Shown here piece after piece: positions 6,088-8,234 of a stretch of DNA of 8,234 nt. This DNA comes from an uncultured Clostridium sp. (lineage in GTDB: Bacteria; Bacillota; Clostridia; Clostridiales; Clostridiaceae), in NCBI GenBank assembly GCA_934746785.1, contig CAKVFO010000148.1, forward strand, positions 1 to 8,234, read 5' to 3'. Made by a program: the position numbers and the translations under genes. Positions within the stretch are counted from its first letter, which is position 1, and each line of letters starts with the position of its first letter. The notes beneath the pieces were generated by a model. It ran no database searches. It was not told where the DNA came from and saw only the letters and a program-made list of their open reading frames with translations.

Positions 6088-6270
6088 TTATTTATTAAGT
6101 CTTCTTAAATCTCTAATTTTCTCTATATCTATACCTGTCTTTATTGATATAGTTTCATCATCTAATATATCTAGAAGATTTTTAACTACTTCTAGCTTTC
6201 CTTTTTCTTTAGCATTATCTTTCCATCTATCTAATATTAATCTAAAATATAATATTCTAAGTAGCTCTCT
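6088..6270 (-). pseudogene. C-terminal remnant of Rpn/PD-(D/E)XK family transposase-like nuclease
   Basis: An open frame of about 60 codons has no start codon in context and ends at TAA 6088-6090. Its product contains DNAKEKGKLEVVKNLL, then DILDDETISIKTGI and a final IEKIRDLRRL. This matches the C-terminal tail commonly seen in clostridial Rpn/YhgA-like recombination-promoting nucleases (PDDEXK_2 transposase-like family): an EGK(x)E helix, an 'NLLDxLDDExIxxKTGL' block, and a short helix-turn-helix-like end. The catalytic PDDEXK domain, about 200 residues upstream in intact members, is absent. The fragment abuts the broken helicase gene, whose alternative frame stops at 6257, so an insertion or deletion joint lies close to 6257-6280. 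No terminal repeats are visible at the joint. Confidence 0.6.
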
Positions 6271-6279
6271 TTATATCAA

Positions 6280-6849
6280 CTAAATTTTCAACTTTTTTCT
6301 GAATAAAACATCTGAATTTATATGATTTTCATCCAGCTTATCATTAATTTTTTTTATATAAGCATTATACTTATTCTCAAAACTTATTTTTTTTAGTTCA
6401 TCATCTATTTTATCTTCATTCCCACATCTTATAGTATCTTTTAAAAGTTCTGTTGGAAGATCTTTTAATACATTATCAATAGCAACATTAGCTTGTGAAA
6501 CTATTAAAATTCTGCTATTAATATTTTCTTTCACAAACTGTCTAATGATTTCTCTAATAACCGTAGTTTTTCCTGTTCCTGGTGGCCCCTGAATCATGAA
6601 TAATTCACTTTCTGATAAAGCTTTAACAACACTTTCTTTCTGCGCCCTATTCTCAATTAATTTTTTATTATAGAATTCTATATCATTTTTATACTTTTTA
6701 TTACCTTCAATATTAGAAGCATTTAAAATATAAGATTTAAAGTTACTATTAACTATATCTCCACATCTAAACTTATAAAGTGCTCTATTCTGTTGAACTT
6801 CTGGATAAGGAAAAATCTTATTAAAAACAGTAACTTCCGTATCAACCAA
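6280..6849 (-). pseudogene. Helicase motor piece: Walker A and motif Ia of an SF1 DNA2/NAM7-like helicase
   Basis: Starting from the TTG at 6849 this frame gives 189 residues. The Q-type element ENRAQKESVVKALS (66-79) precedes FMIQGPPGTGKTT (84-96), whose K94 and T95 are the Walker A residues. ILIVSQANVAIDNVL (114-128) is motif Ia of UPF1/DNA2-like superfamily 1 helicases, where 'SNxAVDN' is usual. A charged, possibly coiled segment follows and the frame ends at TAG 6280-6282. No ATG or ribosome binding site supports independent translation. The frame is open back only to 6864, and its first residues (LVDTEVTVFNKIFPYPEVQQ) read as the natural continuation of the middle piece. It therefore belongs to the broken gene beginning at 7855. 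Confidence 0.7.
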
Positions 6850-7505
6850 AAAATTTTCATCCCTTCATTGCTAGCTTTAATTGTTTTTTGAACTTTAAAC
6901 TGTTGTAAAAGCATAATAAAAAGATTTTTCATATTCTGATAATTTTCCTCTTCAAACTTAAAAATCGGCTTGCTCTCATTTTCTACACTAACACTAAATG
7001 CTATACTATTTCCAAGTTGTAACTTAAACATATTTATATTTTGAACTCCTACTTTATATAAAGGTCCTATTTTCCATTCACTCTCTGACACATCTACGTT
7101 ATGTTCTTTAATATACTCTATGAAATATTCTCCTTTTTCATCTGTAAAAACAATTGGCAGAGTACTGAACTGAAAGCTTTTAAGACTATCTTCATACCTT
7201 TCACTAACTTCCATAGTTAATCTTAAATCACATGTCCACTTTTTAGGATACACCCTTAAAACTGCACCACAAGGAGGAGTTCTTAATGGATTAATTAGAT
7301 CATATTTATTAAGATAAATTTCTATTCCCTTATATTCCATTACAATAGTAAAGCTTAAAAGCTTACCTTTGTATGGATAATTAGTTGGAAGATTAAATGA
7401 AAACATTTTAAAATCATTATCAATTTTTTTCTGTCCAACTTTATAAGGATATAAACCTGACTTGTAACCTGTCCACCAATTTGAACCTTCAAACTGGCTA
7501 GAGCC
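6753..7505 (-). pseudogene. Middle piece of the broken helicase gene, domain of unknown function
   Basis: The frame is open from 7505. It starts QFEGSNWWTGYKSGLYPYKV just after the first frameshift, about 30 codons before its first ATG (7406), which lacks a ribosome binding site. The body has an aromatic and beta-strand-rich look, with PPCGAVLRVYPKKWTCDLRL in the middle and alternating hydrophobic strands later, so a beta-rich accessory or binding domain is likely. I recognise no family. Useful sequence runs to about 6860. The last 30 residues (after KIFW) are an out-of-frame tail rich in Phe, Leu and Ile. The pattern suggests the domain normally sits between the coiled coil and the helicase motor, where substrate-recognition domains often lie. 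Confidence 0.65.
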
Positions 7506-7855
7506 TTATTAATTTCACTAATTATTTCTTCTTTACTTTGAACCTGATCATTAACATAATTCTCTATTTTCAAAGCAAGATTAACCGATTCTGAACTGGC
7601 GAACTCTTCATACTTTTTTAAAAAAGCATTAATAGCTTTATCTGTACTATTATATAATTTCTCTTTTTGAAGATTAAATTTTTCTTCAATATTTTCTAAA
7701 TCCTTTTCTCTCTGTCTTTGATAATCATCAAATTCTGTAAAGATATGTTGTCTTTTTTCCTTCTCTTGATCTGAAAGTTCATCAAGAATAAATGAAACTG
7801 CTGCTGCACTTAAAGCAACGGCTCCAAGACCTAAAATCAAGGCTATATGATTCAT
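7355..7855 (-). pseudogene. N-terminal piece of the broken helicase gene: membrane anchor plus coiled coil
   Basis: ATG 7855 has AAGGAGG 7 nt upstream, the best ribosome binding site on the right side of the window. Residues 3-25 (IALILGLGAVALSAAAVSFI) form one transmembrane helix. Residues 28-115 are highly charged with heptad-like spacing (EKEKRQ, QREKDLENIEEKFNLQKEK, NQ-free Lys/Glu helices), a long coiled coil facing the cytoplasm. True sequence runs to about residue 119 (INKALAS). The following 47 residues up to the stop are an out-of-frame tail. If translated today the product would be a 166-residue membrane-anchored coiled-coil stub that could still oligomerise, with no motor attached. 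Confidence 0.7.
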
Positions 7856-7862
7856 TTTGTTT

Positions 7863-7869
7863 CCTCCTT
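7863..7869 (-). promoter_or_regulatory. Strong ribosome binding site of the broken helicase gene
   Basis: AAGGAGG is followed by AAACAAA and ATG 7855, an ideal 7-nt spacing. It lies 6 nt past the TAA (7876-7878) of the small gene upstream, which indicates one ancestral operon. Confidence 0.8.
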
Positions 7870-7875
7870 AAACTA

Positions 7876-8193
7876 TTATGATTCAACCATATATCCTACA
7901 CTATTTAATGCCTTTATAGATACATTAAGTCCCTCAATACATCTACTTAAATCACTTGTTATATTATCGCTATTATCCACACCAACATATTCTCCTTTAA
8001 TTTTTCTCTCGTAATAAATTTTATAAAGTTCAAGTACTGTATCTAATGCTTTCTGATATGAGTCAATCATTCTCATATTAGTTTCATGATTTCTTTTGTT
8101 TTGCAAATCTTGTATATCAAGTTCTTTCATTTGATTCAATAAAACTACGTTTTGTATCCTCCTGTTCACATTTAACTTTTGTTTTACTCTCAT
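7876..8193 (-). pseudogene. Small helical protein, probably the 3' part of a frameshifted gene
   Basis: The frame gives 105 residues from ATG 8193, but there is no ribosome binding site before it. A second frame entering from the right edge overlaps its first 26 codons and looks more protein-like there. The convincing part is about residues 26-105: a charged helix NKRNHETNMRMIDSYQKALD, then TVLELYKIYYERKIKGEYVG, a short polar turn, and IEGLNVSIKALNSVGYMVES. It is all-alpha with no signal peptide, membrane helix or catalytic motif. It lies 20 nt upstream of the broken helicase gene on the same strand and so was probably co-transcribed with it, perhaps as a small accessory partner. I do not recognise the family. 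An alternative is two genuinely overlapping small genes. Confidence 0.5.
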
Positions 8194-8234
8194 TGATTGT
8201 TATGCCTAGATTAATTACTGAATCAACAGTAGAC
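8117..8234 (-). pseudogene. 5' part of the small helical protein gene, running off the right edge
   Basis: This frame has no start in the window and stops at TGA 8117-8119. Its product includes VDSVINLGITINE followed by KTKVKCEQEDTKRSFIESNE, a Lys/Glu-rich amphipathic helix. The 'VINLGxxI' opening followed by charged helix fits the N-terminus of a small soluble helical protein. Continuing it into the downstream frame near 8117-8130 would give one helical protein. The single-base shift is inferred from reading quality only; the family is not recognised. Confidence 0.4.

Larger units (their letters stand above)
6280..7855 (-). pseudogene. Membrane-anchored SF1 (DNA2/NAM7-like) helicase gene, frameshifted and truncated
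   Basis: Three frames read in succession make one plausible protein. These are an N-terminal membrane anchor plus coiled coil (from ATG 7855), a middle domain of unknown type, and a helicase motor start with Walker A and motif Ia. Frame changes fall at about 7494-7505 and about 6848-6865, because sensible sequence continues across each in a different frame. A possible third lies at the A6 run 6293-6298: one extra base would add about 12 residues ending at 6257. Even when repaired, the product is about 520 residues and stops soon after motif Ia. It lacks motifs II (DE), III, IV, V and VI, so it cannot hydrolyse ATP as a helicase. The start has an excellent ribosome binding site. Sequencing error at homopolymers could explain one or two shifts but not the missing C-terminal half. 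Confidence 0.75.

Noticed and set aside
1..8234. CRISPR array or tRNA/rRNA genes
   Set aside because: No regularly spaced direct repeats and no cloverleaf or rRNA-like sequence was found on either strand.

Overview
The window is AT-rich, its genes are tightly packed, and strong GGAGG-type ribosome binding sites precede several of them. Protein families and codon use point to a strict or facultative anaerobe of the Clostridium group (Bacillota). That assignment comes from style and gene content, not from a marker gene.

Region 1 (1-2679, minus strand) is a compact operon of three genes in transcription order: a cytoplasmic molybdopterin oxidoreductase of the assimilatory/clostridial nitrate reductase type (narA), a four-cluster ferredoxin-like electron carrier (narB), and the first 57 codons of an NAD(P)/FAD oxidoreductase (narC) that runs off the left edge. 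narA and narB overlap by 4 nt, and the narC ribosome binding site lies inside the last codons of narB. Together they would pass electrons from NAD(P)H through flavin and Fe-S centres to a Mo-bisMGD site reducing nitrate or a similar oxyanion.

Region 2 (2680-3238) is a short AT-rich divergent control region followed, on the plus strand, by the wreck of a molybdate-binding protein gene (modA). The start with its Shine-Dalgarno, the middle and a piece of the C-terminus survive, joined by deletions. A bidirectional hairpin terminator closes this unit and the operon converging on it.

Region 3 (3255-5851, minus strand) is an intact, translationally coupled three-gene operon. It encodes a 437-residue His/Asp-rich membrane-type protein, an 85-residue CxxCxxCC (YkgJ-type) cysteine-cluster protein, and a 340-residue protein with an approximately 95-residue Gly/Ala hydrophobic core. 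I know no assigned function for the set, and it is the best candidate for an undescribed system.

Region 4 (5852-8234, minus strand) is decaying DNA upstream of that operon. It holds a possible structured RNA or interspersed element, a C-terminal scrap of an Rpn/PDDEXK-type transposase-like nuclease, and a membrane-anchored, coiled-coil SF1 (DNA2/NAM7-like) helicase gene broken by at least two frameshifts and truncated after motif Ia. A small helical-protein gene at the right edge also appears frameshifted. The helicase and small protein may once have belonged with the Region 3 trio, but this window alone cannot show that.
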